From Anas platyrhynchos (Eukaryota; Chordata; Aves; Anseriformes; Anatidae): 64,000 nucleotides of DNA. Each line of letters begins with the position of its first letter. Within the stretch, counting starts at the first letter, position 1. The stretch covers positions 5,082,501 to 5,146,500 of the forward strand of contig NC_092606.1 in assembly GCF_047663525.1 (NCBI RefSeq), written 5' to 3'. This document shows, one piece after another, positions 19,101-31,694 of the stretch. The position numbers and the translations under genes were made by a program. Under the pieces are notes generated by a model, which saw only the letters and a list, made by a program, of their open reading frames with translations, did not search any database and was not told the DNA's origin.

Positions 19101-20269
19101 GGATGAGAGCCAGGAGAGGATGGACGACCAGGCCGCCACCATTGCTAAGCTGAACAAGGTGCTGCAGGGCAAGATCCAGGTGAGCCCCCGCCAAAATTGG
19201 GCCAGTTCTCACCCCGGGGCAGAGCCAAACTGGGACGGGGCTGGGATCTGGGACACCCAGAATCTGGGTGACCGGCACCGCGCTGCCCCGCGGGCGCTCC
19301 GGGCTCGGATAACCTCAAATGTGAGCAACCCGGTGCCACGAGGGGGGGGACAACGCCGGGCCTGACACCCTCCCGTCCCCAACATTTTGTCCCCTGAAGA
19401 ACGAGAAGGTGCTGCAGGACATCTTGAAACAGCAGGAGGAGCACATGCTGGATCTCATCGACAAGAGCGGGGAGGTGACGGTGCGTGCGGGGCCGGGTAG
19501 GGGGGTCCGGGGGGGTGCCAAAGGAACCCCCCCATAGCATCTCCTCCCTGCGCAGAGGCTGAATGGGGAGGTCTCGCAGCTGAGGCGCTCGCTGCAGCGC
19601 GCCGAGACGGAGGCCAAGGTGCTGTGGGAGGAGGTGCGGGGCCAGGAGCCCAAGGTGGATGCTGCCCGCGTCCAGGAGCGCATCCTGATGAGGCAGGAGG
19701 TGAGGCCGCGGGGAGCTGGGCCTGGGGTGGCCACGAGGAGGCCTCAGGTTGTGGGGAGACATCATTTCCCCCTTGCTTCCATTTCAGGTGGACAAACTGC
19801 GCCTGCTGCTCCTGGAGAAGATGGATGAGAACTCGCAGCTCTCGGACAAGTACCTGGAGCAGGTACTGGGAGCTCTGAGGGGTCCCAGCAGCTCCCATCC
19901 CCTCTCCCCCACCCTACACCTGCCCTTTAATCCCTCCTCGTCTCATTTCCCTGCCCTTTAATGCCTCCTCGCAGATCCAAGGCCTGGAGCTGAGGCTCCA
20001 ACAGAGCCAGAAGCTGCTGAAGGCCTACGAGGAGACGCAGGAGAAGATGAAGAAGGTGAGCTAGGCCCCGCCGGGGCCCTCATCCTTCCTGCGAGTGGGG
20101 CGTCCCCCACTAACACAGCCTCTGTCCCCAGGTCCTGTCCTGTCCCCAGGTCCTCTCGGTGCTCCCTGCGGTGTCACCGGGCTGCCCCGAGCTCCTGGCC
20201 CTGCTGCGCTACCTGGACCTGAAGCCACCGAGCGCTGACACCGAGGAAGAAGCCCCGGAGCCGCAGTAG
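13160..20269 (+). CDS. SPAG5: SPAG5 (astrin) mitotic spindle/kinetochore protein
   Basis: Twenty-four exons give about 1257 residues (human 1193): 13160-13225, 13413-13502, 13721-14916, 15000-15192, 15409-15528, 15638-15730, 15994-16128, 16263-16382, 16536-16628, 16741-16875, 16998-17091, 17178-17271, 17360-17441, 17750-17883, 18116-18281, 18370-18493, 18597-18680, 18762-18885, 19068-19179, 19400-19480, 19556-19699, 19788-19862, 19975-20055, 20132-20269. Astrin stabilises kinetochore-microtubule attachment with SKAP (family knowledge). The N-terminal third, mostly exon 3, is disordered, Pro/Ser-rich and repeat-bearing. From exon 4 on it is coiled coil, with astrin-like stretches such as ENALIIIEVLVLQLRSW, QVEQLTVTNSRL, LIDKSGEV and EVDKLRLLLLEKMDENSQL. 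Exons 5-7 and 8-10 are a duplicated module. An in-frame ATG at 13118 overlaps the CHR-like promoter element, so 13160 is preferred. The last exon has two in-frame acceptors 18 nt apart. Confidence 0.92.
14626..14829 (+). repeat. In-frame minisatellite in SPAG5 exon 3 (VGTSVTP repeats)
   Basis: Two or three 21-bp units (GTGVTPV-like) lead into three 36-bp units encoding VAVGTSVTPLPT-type 12-mers. Frame is kept throughout. Each unit carries a Thr-Pro, a possible proline-directed kinase site. Remembered human SPAG5 has only one or two related VGT..TP segments at this place. Confidence 0.8.
15409..16875 (+). repeat. Duplicated three-exon module in SPAG5 (exons 5-7 and 8-10)
   Basis: Exon lengths 120, 93 and 135 bp occur twice in the same order, all separated by phase-0 introns. 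Exons 7 (15994-16128) and 10 (16741-16875) match at 114 of 135 bases by hand count. Exons 6 and 9 share only about 10 of 31 residues and exons 5 and 8 about 5 of 40. Both long exons encode PDKLQSCLQE and EAQQRADE. The human protein keeps a weak form of the same repeat, so the duplication is old. Confidence 0.85.
17442..17749 (+). other. SPAG5 intron 13, no feature
   Basis: This 308-bp intron has unique GC-rich sequence with normal splice sites. I see no repeat, RNA gene or extra exon in it. Confidence 0.5.
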
Positions 20270-20317
20270 CCCCTGGTGCTGCCCCCTTCCCCTTCCTAAC
20301 CCTGGCATTGTTTATTC

Positions 20318-20323
20318 AATAAA
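20318..20323 (+). terminator. SPAG5 poly(A) signal
   Basis: AATAAA lies 49 bases after the stop codon and is followed by a run of T, the usual layout of a polyadenylation site. The reverse hexamer TTTATT sits immediately upstream, so the site is partly palindromic. Confidence 0.8.
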
Positions 20324-21829
20324 GTCTTTTTTTTTTTTTGGCATTTCACCCCGTGCCGTGCCACTGGGCTCCCTGCCACCCCCGGGGGCCACGTTCCCCC
20401 CCCCACGGTGCTTGCTCTCAATAAGGCACCGTGTTCCCAAGGCTCCCACCCCGCAGTGCCCGGGCTGACCCAGCTTCCCTCCCCCGGGCCCCCCGCTCCT
20501 CCTCCTGGCCTAGATTTCCCCCCCCCTAAATTTTCTGTGTCCCCCCCGGTTTGGGGGCATGCGTAGAGGGGATGGGAGGCTGGATGCTGTGCCCTATACC
20601 TGCTGCACGGGGCCCTATATCTCCCTCATGCACCATCCCGGGGGGGGCCAGGACTTTTCCAGCCTTGAAGGGGGGCTCCTATGGGGCCCCCCCTGTTCCC
20701 TGCACAACTCTCCTCCCTCCCCCTTCCCTACTAGGGCAGCTCCTGCGGGATCTCCCTCCAACCCTTCCCAGCCCCAAGGATGCTCCCGGTCCCTGTGGGG
20801 CCCCCCCTGCGCCTCCCTCCGCCTCCCTCCGCCACCACAACCCAAAATAGCAGCGCTCCAACAAGTGCTCTGGTTTTTAATGGCCCTTTTTTCCCGGGGG
20901 CGGAGGGGGGGTCACCTTCCCCTGCCCTCCACCCTTATTATTTTTTTTTCCATGCCTTTATTTCCCGGGGGTGCATTGGTGGCACCGCACCCCTCCCTGC
21001 TGCCAGGGGGCTGGCTGCGCCCCCTAAATGTGGGGTGGGGGCGGCCTGGGCCTGGATTTAGGATGAAAGGGGGGGCCATAGGAGCTGCCCGCTCTGGATT
21101 AGGGCCGTGCCAAGCTGCTGAGCCCTCCTTTTACGGCGGGGATTCAGCAGAACTCAGCCCTGGCAGCCGGCCCGTGGGGCGAGCGGGGACACCGCTATTG
21201 TCCCCACGCCGGCTCCAGGCGGCTCTACTGGGTGCGGGGGGGGCTGCTCCCCTGCAGAGCCCCCCCCCCTTCTGTCCTGGGATATGCGGGGATGGGGGTG
21301 GAGGTGATGCTGGGGGGGGGCACAAGGGGGTCCCCAACACATGGGTGGTGGCACAGAGGTCCCTGCCTCGAGGTGGGGGTGACAGTGGGGTCCCAAGGGG
21401 GGGCTCCATGGGGTAGCACAAGGAGGGGGGGTCTTGCTCCCGAGGGGGGGGCACAGAGGGGACCCTAACAGCAGCAGAAGCTGGCAGTGGGTGATGTGCT
21501 TTGTCACTTCCCCGCACCCAGCAGGAAGTGACAAGGGGGTGGCACGGCTGGCTCCCCATCCCAAACGAGGCGGGGGGGGGACACACACAACAGGCACCCC
21601 CTAGCCAAAAAGGGGGCGGCACAAAGCATGGGGGGGGGTCCCCAACCCTAGGATGGCACCGTGGGGTCCCCGACAGCAGCACGGGGCGCAAGCGGAGGGG
21701 GGATTGCGAGGTTCGGGGGGGGGCTCCGGTGTCTCGGCTGCGTTGGCGGGGGGGGGAGGAAGGCGGGGAGGCTCGGGGGGGGGGCTGGGGGCCGGTCTTA
21801 CCGGGTGCCGCCCGCCGGGCCCGCCCCGC
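20324..21829. other. SPAG5-ALDOC intergenic DNA
   Basis: About 1.5 kb of G/C-run-rich sequence. Runs of five or more G or C are very dense, especially 21230-21460 and 21600-21790. I see no coding exon, RNA gene or transposon. Short open frames on both strands are proline/glycine-biased shadows of composition. The segment nearest ALDOC is presumably its upstream regulatory region. Confidence 0.5.
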
Positions 21830-21922
21830 CGGTCACGTAGCTCTGCGGCACCGCAGCCCCATTTACCGCGGGACCGGAGCGCACAGCCCGCAGTCTGCGC
21901 CCGCCGCCACCGGCCCTGCACG
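21830..21922 (+). promoter_or_regulatory. ALDOC core promoter region and likely non-coding exon 1
   Basis: Vertebrate ALDOC has an untranslated first exon. Here a CpG-rich stretch ends in a good donor at 21922/21923 (CACG then GTAACC). It lies 793 bp before an acceptor at 22715 that opens the first coding exon 15 bases upstream of the ATG. The exon's 5' end is not defined by sequence alone. Confidence 0.5.
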
Positions 21923-22715
21923 GTAACCGGGGGGGTGGGGGGGTGGGGGGCAAAAATAGGGAGCCTGGGGGGGGGCTGGATGGATGGGATGCAGCCGGTG
22001 GGAGCGGCAGCCCCGACGGCAGCCCCGTGCGGAGCCGCCGGGAACCGCGGAGCTTTTTGGGTTTTTTTTGCTTTTTTTTTTTGGGGTTGCGCTCTCGGGT
22101 AGAGGGGTGTACGGGTGTGGGGGGGCCCGAGGGGAGGCTGGGGGAACCCCCCCGGACTGGAGCAGCCCCGGGGAGGACCGGCCCGGGGGCTGCTCGCCGC
22201 TGGTCCCACGGTGGCGGTGTCGCCGTCCCCATCCCGGGGCCAGCCCCATCTCGGGGGGGCCCCATCCCGGGACCCCCCCAGCCCACCCCCGGGGCAGCGC
22301 CGCGTCTGGAGCCTTTCCTCCCCCCCTACTTCAGGGTAACCCCATCCCCACGCACCCCCAGCCCGGGCTAGCCCCGGCCCTACGGAATCTCCATCCCCGG
22401 TGTCCCCCCCCACCCGGGGGGGTCCTGCCCCCTGTGTGCCCCCCCCCTGGAGCTGCTCTCCCTTAAGATGGCTGGGCTGGGGGCGGGCGAGCAGACACCA
22501 AAATGGCTGGGAGCTCCCCGGCATCCTCCACGAGGTCCCGCTTACGCCACGCGGCCTCCCCCGGCACCCCACTAGGGTCGTCCGCCCCTCTGGATGGGGG
22601 TCCCCGGGGGGGGGGGGGTCCCCATTCCCCGCAGGGTGGCTGGCGCGTGGTGGTGGTGGTTGGGGGGGGGGGACACCGTGGCGGCGGCGCGTGACTCAGC
22701 CCTCGTCCGCCGGCA
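21923..22715 (+). other. ALDOC intron 1
   Basis: This 793-bp intron has G/C runs, a T tract at 22063-22082 and CpG-rich sequence near exon 1. I see no gene or named repeat in it. Confidence 0.45.
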
Positions 22716-22730
22716 GGCACCACCACCACC

Positions 22731-25336
<2,606 letters not shown>

Positions 25337-25685
25337 GCCTCCGCCGGGCCCCGCTGGCCCCCCCCCCCTTTTGCCCCGGAGCCCCCCGCCACCGCTCACA
25401 CCCCGCTTCCACCCCAGCCACCCAGGGGAAGCCGCCAGGAGGGTCGGGGCCGGCGGCCCCACGCGGATGAAGGGGACGCTTGGCTCAGCCGCTCATGGCC
25501 GGGGGGGGAGCTCCGGCCAGGCCAGGCCAAGCCAAGGGTTTGGGGAGCCCCCGGCCGTGTTGGGGGGCAGGAGGGGAGGCCTGGGGGTGCCCCTGCCCCG
25601 CCGTAGCTTCTTCGCAGTGCTGCCCTCGGGGCCGCGTGTGTCGTGTTGTCGTGTGCACCCCGTGTACCAAATAGCCTAAACAACA

Positions 25686-25691
25686 AATAAA
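25686..25691 (+). terminator. ALDOC poly(A) signal
   Basis: AATAAA lies 350 bases after the stop codon, within a CAACAAATAAACGG context. The 3' UTR between is GC-rich with no other hexamer, so this is the likely end of the ALDOC transcript. Confidence 0.8.
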
Positions 25692-25884
25692 CGGTAGAGA
25701 CAGCGCCACGACGCCTCCTCCTCATCCTCCTCCTCCTCATCCTCACCCTGCACGGTCTCGGCCTGGATTGGGGTTGGGGTGGGGTGGGGTGGGGGGTATG
25801 GGGGGGGTGTGGAGCTGCTGTGTCCCCGTTCCCAGCCCTGATCCCCTGTTTTGGCTCAAGGTGGGTGCCTGTGGGTGGGCATCG

Positions 25885-26402
25885 CCCCCCTAGCACCCAT
25901 AGCCCACCCTCAGCACTGATCACCCCCCCCCAGCACCCATAGTCCCCCCTGAGCGCCCATAGCCCCCCCTCAGCACCCATCAGGCCCCCCAACACCCATA
26001 GTCCCCCCTGAGCACCCATCGCCCCCCCCCATCACCCACAGCCCCCCCAGCACCTATTGCACCCCCAGCACCCATTGCCCTCCCTGAGCACCCATAGCCC
26101 CCCCCTCAGCACCCATGGACCCCCCCCAACACCCATCACACCCCCAGCACCTATGGCCCCCCTCCAGCACTCACAGCACCCCCCTGCACCCGTCACCCCC
26201 TCAGCACCCATGGCCCCCCCCTCTGCACCCATGGGCCCCCCCAAGAACCCCTCACCCCCACCAGCACCCATCGCCCCCCCCTCATTACCCACAGCCGCCC
26301 CCCAGCACCCGTCACCCCCTCAGTACCCATTGCCCCCCCCATCACCCACAGACCCCCCCAGCACCCATCGCCCCCCCCCCTCAGAGCCCCCCCCAGCACC
26401 CT
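25885..26402. repeat. C-rich minisatellite upstream of PIGS
   Basis: About 500 bp of units near CAGCACCCATAGCCCCCC, period roughly 15-22 bp, lie between the ALDOC end and the PIGS promoter. C runs of 5-9 follow each CACCCAT. The - strand is rich in G runs and could form G-quadruplexes, the + strand i-motifs. Open frames through it are low-complexity artefacts. Confidence 0.8.
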
Positions 26403-26424
26403 GCTCCCCTATCCCTCCTCCTTG

Positions 26425-26560
26425 CTCTCCGATTGGCTCCTCCTCACGCCCGTCCGGCCTCCTCCCCGCTCCTATTGGTTGCCGCGAGAGCCGCGAGCTC
26501 TTTGAATGGCTGGGCCGCCTTCAAGCCCCGCCCCCCTCCCGGTTGAACCGGGAAGAGAAG
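26425..26560 (+). promoter_or_regulatory. PIGS promoter with two inverted CCAAT boxes
   Basis: ATTGG occurs at 26432-26436 and 26474-26478, two inverted CCAAT boxes 42 bp apart, as in NF-Y-driven housekeeping promoters. TTTGAA (26501-26506), a CHR-like hexamer, follows. The stretch is CpG-rich and has no TATA box, and ends at the PIGS ATG. Confidence 0.5.
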
Positions 26561-29500
26561 ATGGCGGCGGCCGCGGCGGCGGCGGCGGATGAAGCAGGTA
26601 CCGGGGGAGGCGGGCGAGGGGGGCAGGGCGAGGCCCGGAGCCCCCCGGGAACCCTCCCGGGACCTGGTTCGGGCTCTGAGCGCTGTCCCCTCAGAGCGTT
26701 CCCGGGGCCGCCGGGCCGCGCTGTGCTTCGCCGCCATCGCCGTGCTGCTGGGGCTGCCGCTGTGGTGGAGGACGACCGAGACGTACCGGGCCGCGCTGCC
26801 CTACGCCGGCATCGCCGCCCTGGGGCGGCTGCCGGTGAGGAGAGGGGGGGAGTGTGGGGCTGAAGGGGGCTGCTCGGTGGGCACCCGGTGGTCCCCGGTA
26901 TCCCCCCCGGTGGTCCCCAGTAGTCCCCGGTATCCCCCCGGTGGTCCCCAGTATCCTGCCGGTGGTCTCCCAGTGGTCCCTGGTATCCCCTCAGTAGTCC
27001 CCGGTGTCCTGCCGGTGGTCCCCGGTACCCCGGTATCCCCCCAGTGGCCTCCCAATGGTCCCTGGTACCCCTCAGTAGTCCCCAGTATCCCCCCGGTGGC
27101 TTCCCAGTGGTCTCCAGTATCTCCCCCCCTCCCTGGAACCCTTCTGGTGGTCCCCTGGTGGTCCCTGGTATCCCCCCAGTATTCCCCCGGTGGTCCCCAG
27201 TATCCCCCCAGTAGTCCCCAGTATCCCCCCAGTGGCCTCCCAGTGGTCCCTGGTACCCCTCAGTAGTCCCTGGTGTCCCACCGGTGGCCCCCCAGTGGTC
27301 CCTGGTATCCCCCCCGGTGGCTTCCCAGTGGTCTCCAGTATCCCCCCCTCCCCGGAACCCTTCTGGTGGTCCCCGGTATTCACGCAGTATCCCCCCAGTA
27401 GTCCCCAGTATCCCCCCAGTGACCTCCCAGTGGTCCCTGGCATCCCCTCAGTAGTCCCTGCTGTCCCCCCGGTGGTCCCCGGTACCCCCCAATTGCCCCT
27501 CCGTTGGGTGTCCTGGTGCCCCCCGCTGACACCCACTCCCAGCTCCAGCTCTCCGTCCCCATCTCCGTGGTCTTCGCCCCGGGCTCGGTGCCCGCCGACC
27601 TGCCGAGGCAGCTGCCGTACCGGGACGTGCGGGAGGAGCCGGTTCCCGTCGGCTGTAAGACCCCCACCGGCCCCTACTGCCCCCGGCCCGGCTCTCAGGA
27701 GCACCGTGGGCCTGGAGGTTCGCTTGTTTTTTACTCATTTTGGGTTATTTTTCTCCCAACAGCAAGAAGCGACGTGGCGGCCCGCTACGAGGAGTTGTAC
27801 CGCAGCACCACGGCGAGGGAGGCGGCGGCGCTGGGTGCAGCCACTGCACGAGGTAACGGGGTGAGGGGTGGGGGGACTGCACGAGGTAACAGGGTGAGGG
27901 GCTGGGGGGTGCCCTGGGGCTGCTGCAGCTCCTGGTGCCCCGTACGGTGCCTCTCCCACCCGCAGGGGCCTGAGCCGAGCTCTGCTGCCCGTGCAGGAGC
28001 AGGTTTTGAGGGTGGTTTAGCAGAAAATGGGTTTGGTACCCTATGGGATGGGGAATGGAGCAAAGCTCCCAGTCCCACTAACAGGTCTGTCTTCCTCAGA
28101 GGCTGATGCTGCTCTGCACGCGCTGCAGGACGCCTCGCCGGGCTCTCTGACCGTGTACGTGGTCCCTGAGAGCTCCCCTCTGCTGCCTCAGGTAGGGAGC
28201 AGCGCCCTGAGGTGCCCATCGCTGCGTTCCCACCGCCCCCCTGGGATGCTGCGGCTCTGGGGCAGCTTGGCGTGGAGGAAACCCCCAGTTCTCCACACTC
28301 TGCCACACAGAGATGCAGGAGGCCTTGCCAAAAAGGCCTGCAAAACCCTAGGGAGAAACAAGGAGCGCTGGGATCGGGGAGATTTGTGGGGTTGCATCCC
28401 TTGAAGGTGCCCTGTGGGGCACAGCTCCCTCCCTGAGCTGCCGTGGGTGGCTCTGGGCGCGTTGGCAGAGCCAACCCCGCTCCCGTCCCTCACCACCACG
28501 CCTCCCCCAGGGCACCGATGTCTACGTGGGGAAGCACCGCAGCGCCCTGCTGAGAGCCGGGCAGGGTCTGGCCGCTCTCCGTGCTCGCCTCCAGCAGCTG
28601 ATACGGGTCATGTCCCTCCCGGCCACCTCCATCGCTGCCGCCCTCGCAGACCGCGTCCCCGATGGCCAGCTCGGCCCCGACGCCCGGCGGCACCTGAAAT
28701 CCAGCCTGGGTATGGACTTGAGGAAGGACAGGGAGAAAGGGGTCAAGGTCCTGTGGCTCCTGGGAGCTCCGTCGTGGCCACTTGCCTGGTTTTGGCATCA
28801 CAAAAGGGTGGCCGTGGCCGTGTCTCACGGGGCCTGGGTGCTCGGCAGGGTACGAGATAACCTTCAGCCTGCTGAACCCTGACCCCAAGTCCCACGACGT
28901 GGACTGGGACATCGAGGGCGCCGTCGGCCGCTACGTGCAGCCCGTCCTGGACAAGCTGAGCGTGGTGGCCAACTTCTCAGTTGACTCGCAGGTGAGGGCT
29001 GGGAGAGGCGATGGGCAGAGCCCGCCCGTGGCCTTGCCGGGTGCCCTGGCACTCGCTTCTCTGCCAGCAGCACCCGCGTCGACTCCCTGCAGATCCTGTA
29101 CTACGCCGTGCTCGGGGTGACGCCACGCTTTGATAAGGAGTCCTCCAGCTTCCTCCTGAGCGCCCACAGCCTCCCACACGTCATCAACCCCGTGGAGGCC
29201 CGGCTGGGTGAGCTCCCAACGCTGTTCTCACAGGATTGAGCCCTGATGGGGAGTGGGGTGCCTACACCCTCACCTTTCCCTCCCTGCAGCACCGTGAGCA
29301 GCCAGCCGTGACGGAGACTTACCGGTCTGGGTGCTCTGCTCGGGGCTTGCTGCTTGAGGAGAAGCAGGGCTGGGCTCTCTTGTCATCCCTGTGGGCCAGG
29401 GGAGAGTTTTTTGACTCAGTCCCGCTTTAGGATCCAGCGCCGCCTCGCTCTACCCCGTGCTGAACTTCTTGCTGTACGTGCCGGAGCGCTCCCACTCCCC

Positions 29501-30771
29501 GCTCTACATCCAGGACAAGGACGGAGCCCCGGTGCCCACCAATGCCTTCCACAGCCCCCGCTGGGGTGGCATCATGGTACGGGGCCCTGCTTCTGGCAGG
29601 GCTCAGCTCCCCGTCCACAGCAAGTGCTGGCAGCACTGCTTGGCCCCGGGTGTCCCTCACCAATGTGCTTTCCTGCAGATTTACAACGTTGAAGCCCCTG
29701 CTTCCCCCCAAGCCTCCCTCCCACTGCACGTGGACGTGGACATGGTGCGGGTGATGGAGGTTTTCCTGGCCCAGCTCCGGTGAGGATGCGCTCTTCCCCA
29801 CCCTGACCTCTGTGTTCTCCTGATCCACGTGCACATTAATTGAGGACAAAGCAGGCTGTACCTGTGCCAGAGCCCAGCAGCTCATCTGAGGGGCTGAGGA
29901 TGGCTTTTTGTGGCCTTTGAGGTGCTGACCACCAACCAGCACTGCTTCCTGGCCATGGGTGCTGTTGCCTGTCCTGAGGTGGGAGATTGGTTTTGTGGGA
30001 GGCCATCAGGTGTGGGCTGAGCCCTGCAGGGACTGAACGCACCAGGGAATGTGCAGGCAGGGCTGCGGGCTCGTGCCACAGTCTGGGACCTTCCCCCTCT
30101 GCTCCCAGGTTACTCTTTGGGATATCTCGGGAGGAGCTGCCCCCCGAGTTCCAGGTAGAGAGCCCAGGGAATGAGGGGCTGGCCGACTGGGAGCTGGACC
30201 GCCTGCTCTGGGCCCACACAGTGGAGAACATCGCCACCGTCGCCACCACCTTGACCTCGCTGGCCCAGCTGCTGGATCAGATCAGCAACATCGTTATCAA
30301 GGACGACGTCGCCTCTGAGGTAGGGCTGGGATACCCCGAGGAGCAGAGAGGGGCAGGAATCACTGTCCCTGTGCCGAGGTGTGGGGTGCTGCCAGGCCTG
30401 GGGGCTGCCAGAGGTCCCCAAATGTTTATCTGTGGTCTCCAGCCTTGTGTCCTGGTCCTCTGTGGCCAGGGACTGACTGTGCTGTTCCCACGCAGGTATA
30501 CCGCGCAGTGGCCTCGGTGCAGGATGCCATGGCAGAGCTGGCCGAGGGCCGCCTGCGCTCCGCTTTCCAGGCCAGCAAGGAAGCCGTCACCTCCTCGGAG
30601 CGAGCCTTCTTCGACCCCTCCCTCCTCCACCTCCTCTACTTCCCCGACGACCAGAAGTTTGCTATCTACATCCCGCTCTTCCTGCCCATGGCCGTTCCCA
30701 TCCTCCTCTCCCTGGCCAAGATCCTGCGGGAGGCCAGGCAGCGCAAGAAGGAGCCCTCCAAAATAGACTGA
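26561..30771 (+). CDS. PIGS: PIGS, GPI transamidase complex subunit
   Basis: Twelve exons encode 553 residues (human 555): 26561-26597, 26695-26834, 27543-27654, 27763-27852, 28100-28191, 28511-28709, 28849-28991, 29093-29207, 29431-29576, 29679-29779, 30109-30319, 30496-30771. PIGS belongs to the ER complex with PIGK, PIGT, PIGU and GPAA1 that attaches GPI anchors to proteins (established knowledge). The sequence shows an N-terminal membrane segment (about residues 20-37, ending LGLPLWW), a large lumenal domain with [27 protein letters not shown] and [15 protein letters not shown], and a C-terminal membrane segment (about 517-539, [16 protein letters not shown]) followed by a basic tail. The N-terminus has an alanine run from GCG repeats. 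The segment from exon 3 to exon 5 is the least conserved part. Intron 2 is almost entirely minisatellite. Confidence 0.96.
26880..27500 (+). repeat. Minisatellite filling PIGS intron 2
   Basis: Nearly the whole 708-bp intron 26835-27542 consists of variants of GGTGGTCCCCAGTATCCCCC with a basic period of about 15-21 bp. A higher-order pattern is visible: a longer block containing TCTCCAGTATC and GGAACCCTTCTGG recurs near 27110-27150 and 27332-27372. That suggests growth by segmental duplication of groups of units. Confidence 0.85.
28192..28510 (+). other. PIGS intron 5, no feature
   Basis: This 319-bp intron is unique GC-rich sequence. I see no repeat array or additional exon. Confidence 0.45.
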
Positions 30772-31084
30772 GCCTTCCAAAATGGACTGAGCCTTCCAAA
30801 AAGGACTGAGCCCGACCCCGTGGAGTGCCCTGGCCTGGCCCCATAGCTCAGGGCTGTGTCAGAGCAAGTCCTCGGCCCAGCAGCACGGATGGCCCAGCTG
30901 CAGGAGGGGGAAGAGTGACTTTTTTGGGGGTTTTGGGGTGAGAGATGCTCTGGGTCAGGGCCCTGTGCCCTCCACTTGAAAATGCTGCTTGCACCCCTCT
31001 TCCTGAGGCCAGAGGGGGGGAGAGAGGGGGCTCCCTGCATGCACCCCCTGGTCCTGCACTGTGCTCAGAGCGAGCTGATGTATG

Positions 31085-31090
31085 AATAAA
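31085..31090 (+). terminator. PIGS poly(A) signal
   Basis: AATAAA lies 314 bases after the stop codon. A short 20-bp repeat (CTGAGCCTTCCAAAA) overlaps the stop and runs into the 3' UTR at 30755-30810. Confidence 0.8.
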
Positions 31091-31164
31091 AGAACGCCCC
31101 TGGCATGCAGGGGGCTGGCGTGGGGCTCTGCCTGGCTCTTTATCTGGGGCGTCTGTGTCTTGGC

Positions 31165-31320
31165 TTATGGGGTAAATATACCCCAAACCACCTCTGGGGT
31201 CTTGTCTTATAGGATATTTAACCCAAGGTACCTCTTGGGTCGTGTCTTTATGGGTATTTACCCTAAAGCACCTCTGGCATCCTCTCCTATGGGATATTTA
31301 ACCCAAACCACCCCTTGGTT
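31165..31320. repeat. Four 40-bp tandem units between PIGS and UNC119
   Basis: Units of about 40 bp, each containing TTATGGGATATTTAACCC and then an ACCTCTTGGG-like part, occur four times with moderate divergence. They occupy the gap between the PIGS poly(A) site and the UNC119 CpG island. Confidence 0.75.
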
Positions 31321-31539
31321 ATCATTATGGGGATCAGCTGGGGGGAGCAGCCCTTACTTGCTGGGATCCCTCTTGTCTCGGTGGGCGCTGAGCCCCAGCC
31401 CCCCCAGGGCACTGACACCCCCCTGCGCTCCAACTCCTCCCGGGGTGGGGGTCCCCAAAACCCCCTTGGGTCTCCCATGGGTGCATCCCCCCGCGATGCT
31501 TTGGGGGCTATCCCGGAGGGGTTCCCTCTCCCCGGGGGG

Positions 31540-31694
31540 GGGGTTCCCTTTCCCCTAGGGGGGGCTCCGGGCGGAGCCGTACCGGGGGCGGGCCGGGGGG
31601 CGGGCGGGGCGGTGCTGCCCCTCCCGGTGCGGCGGGGCCGGCGGCGGCAGCGCAGCGGGGCCGGGGCCGCTCAGAGCGGCGGCGGAGCGGGGCC
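31540..31694 (+). promoter_or_regulatory. UNC119 CpG-island promoter
   Basis: The 155 bases before the UNC119 ATG are almost pure G/C with dense CpG and several GGGCGGGG boxes (31585-31610). No TATA or CCAAT box is evident. The transcription start is inferred. Confidence 0.5.

Noticed and set aside
26057-26863. Open frame of about 270 codons upstream of and into PIGS
   Set aside because: Most of it translates the C-rich minisatellite, which stays open because its units lack stops. The real start is at 26561.
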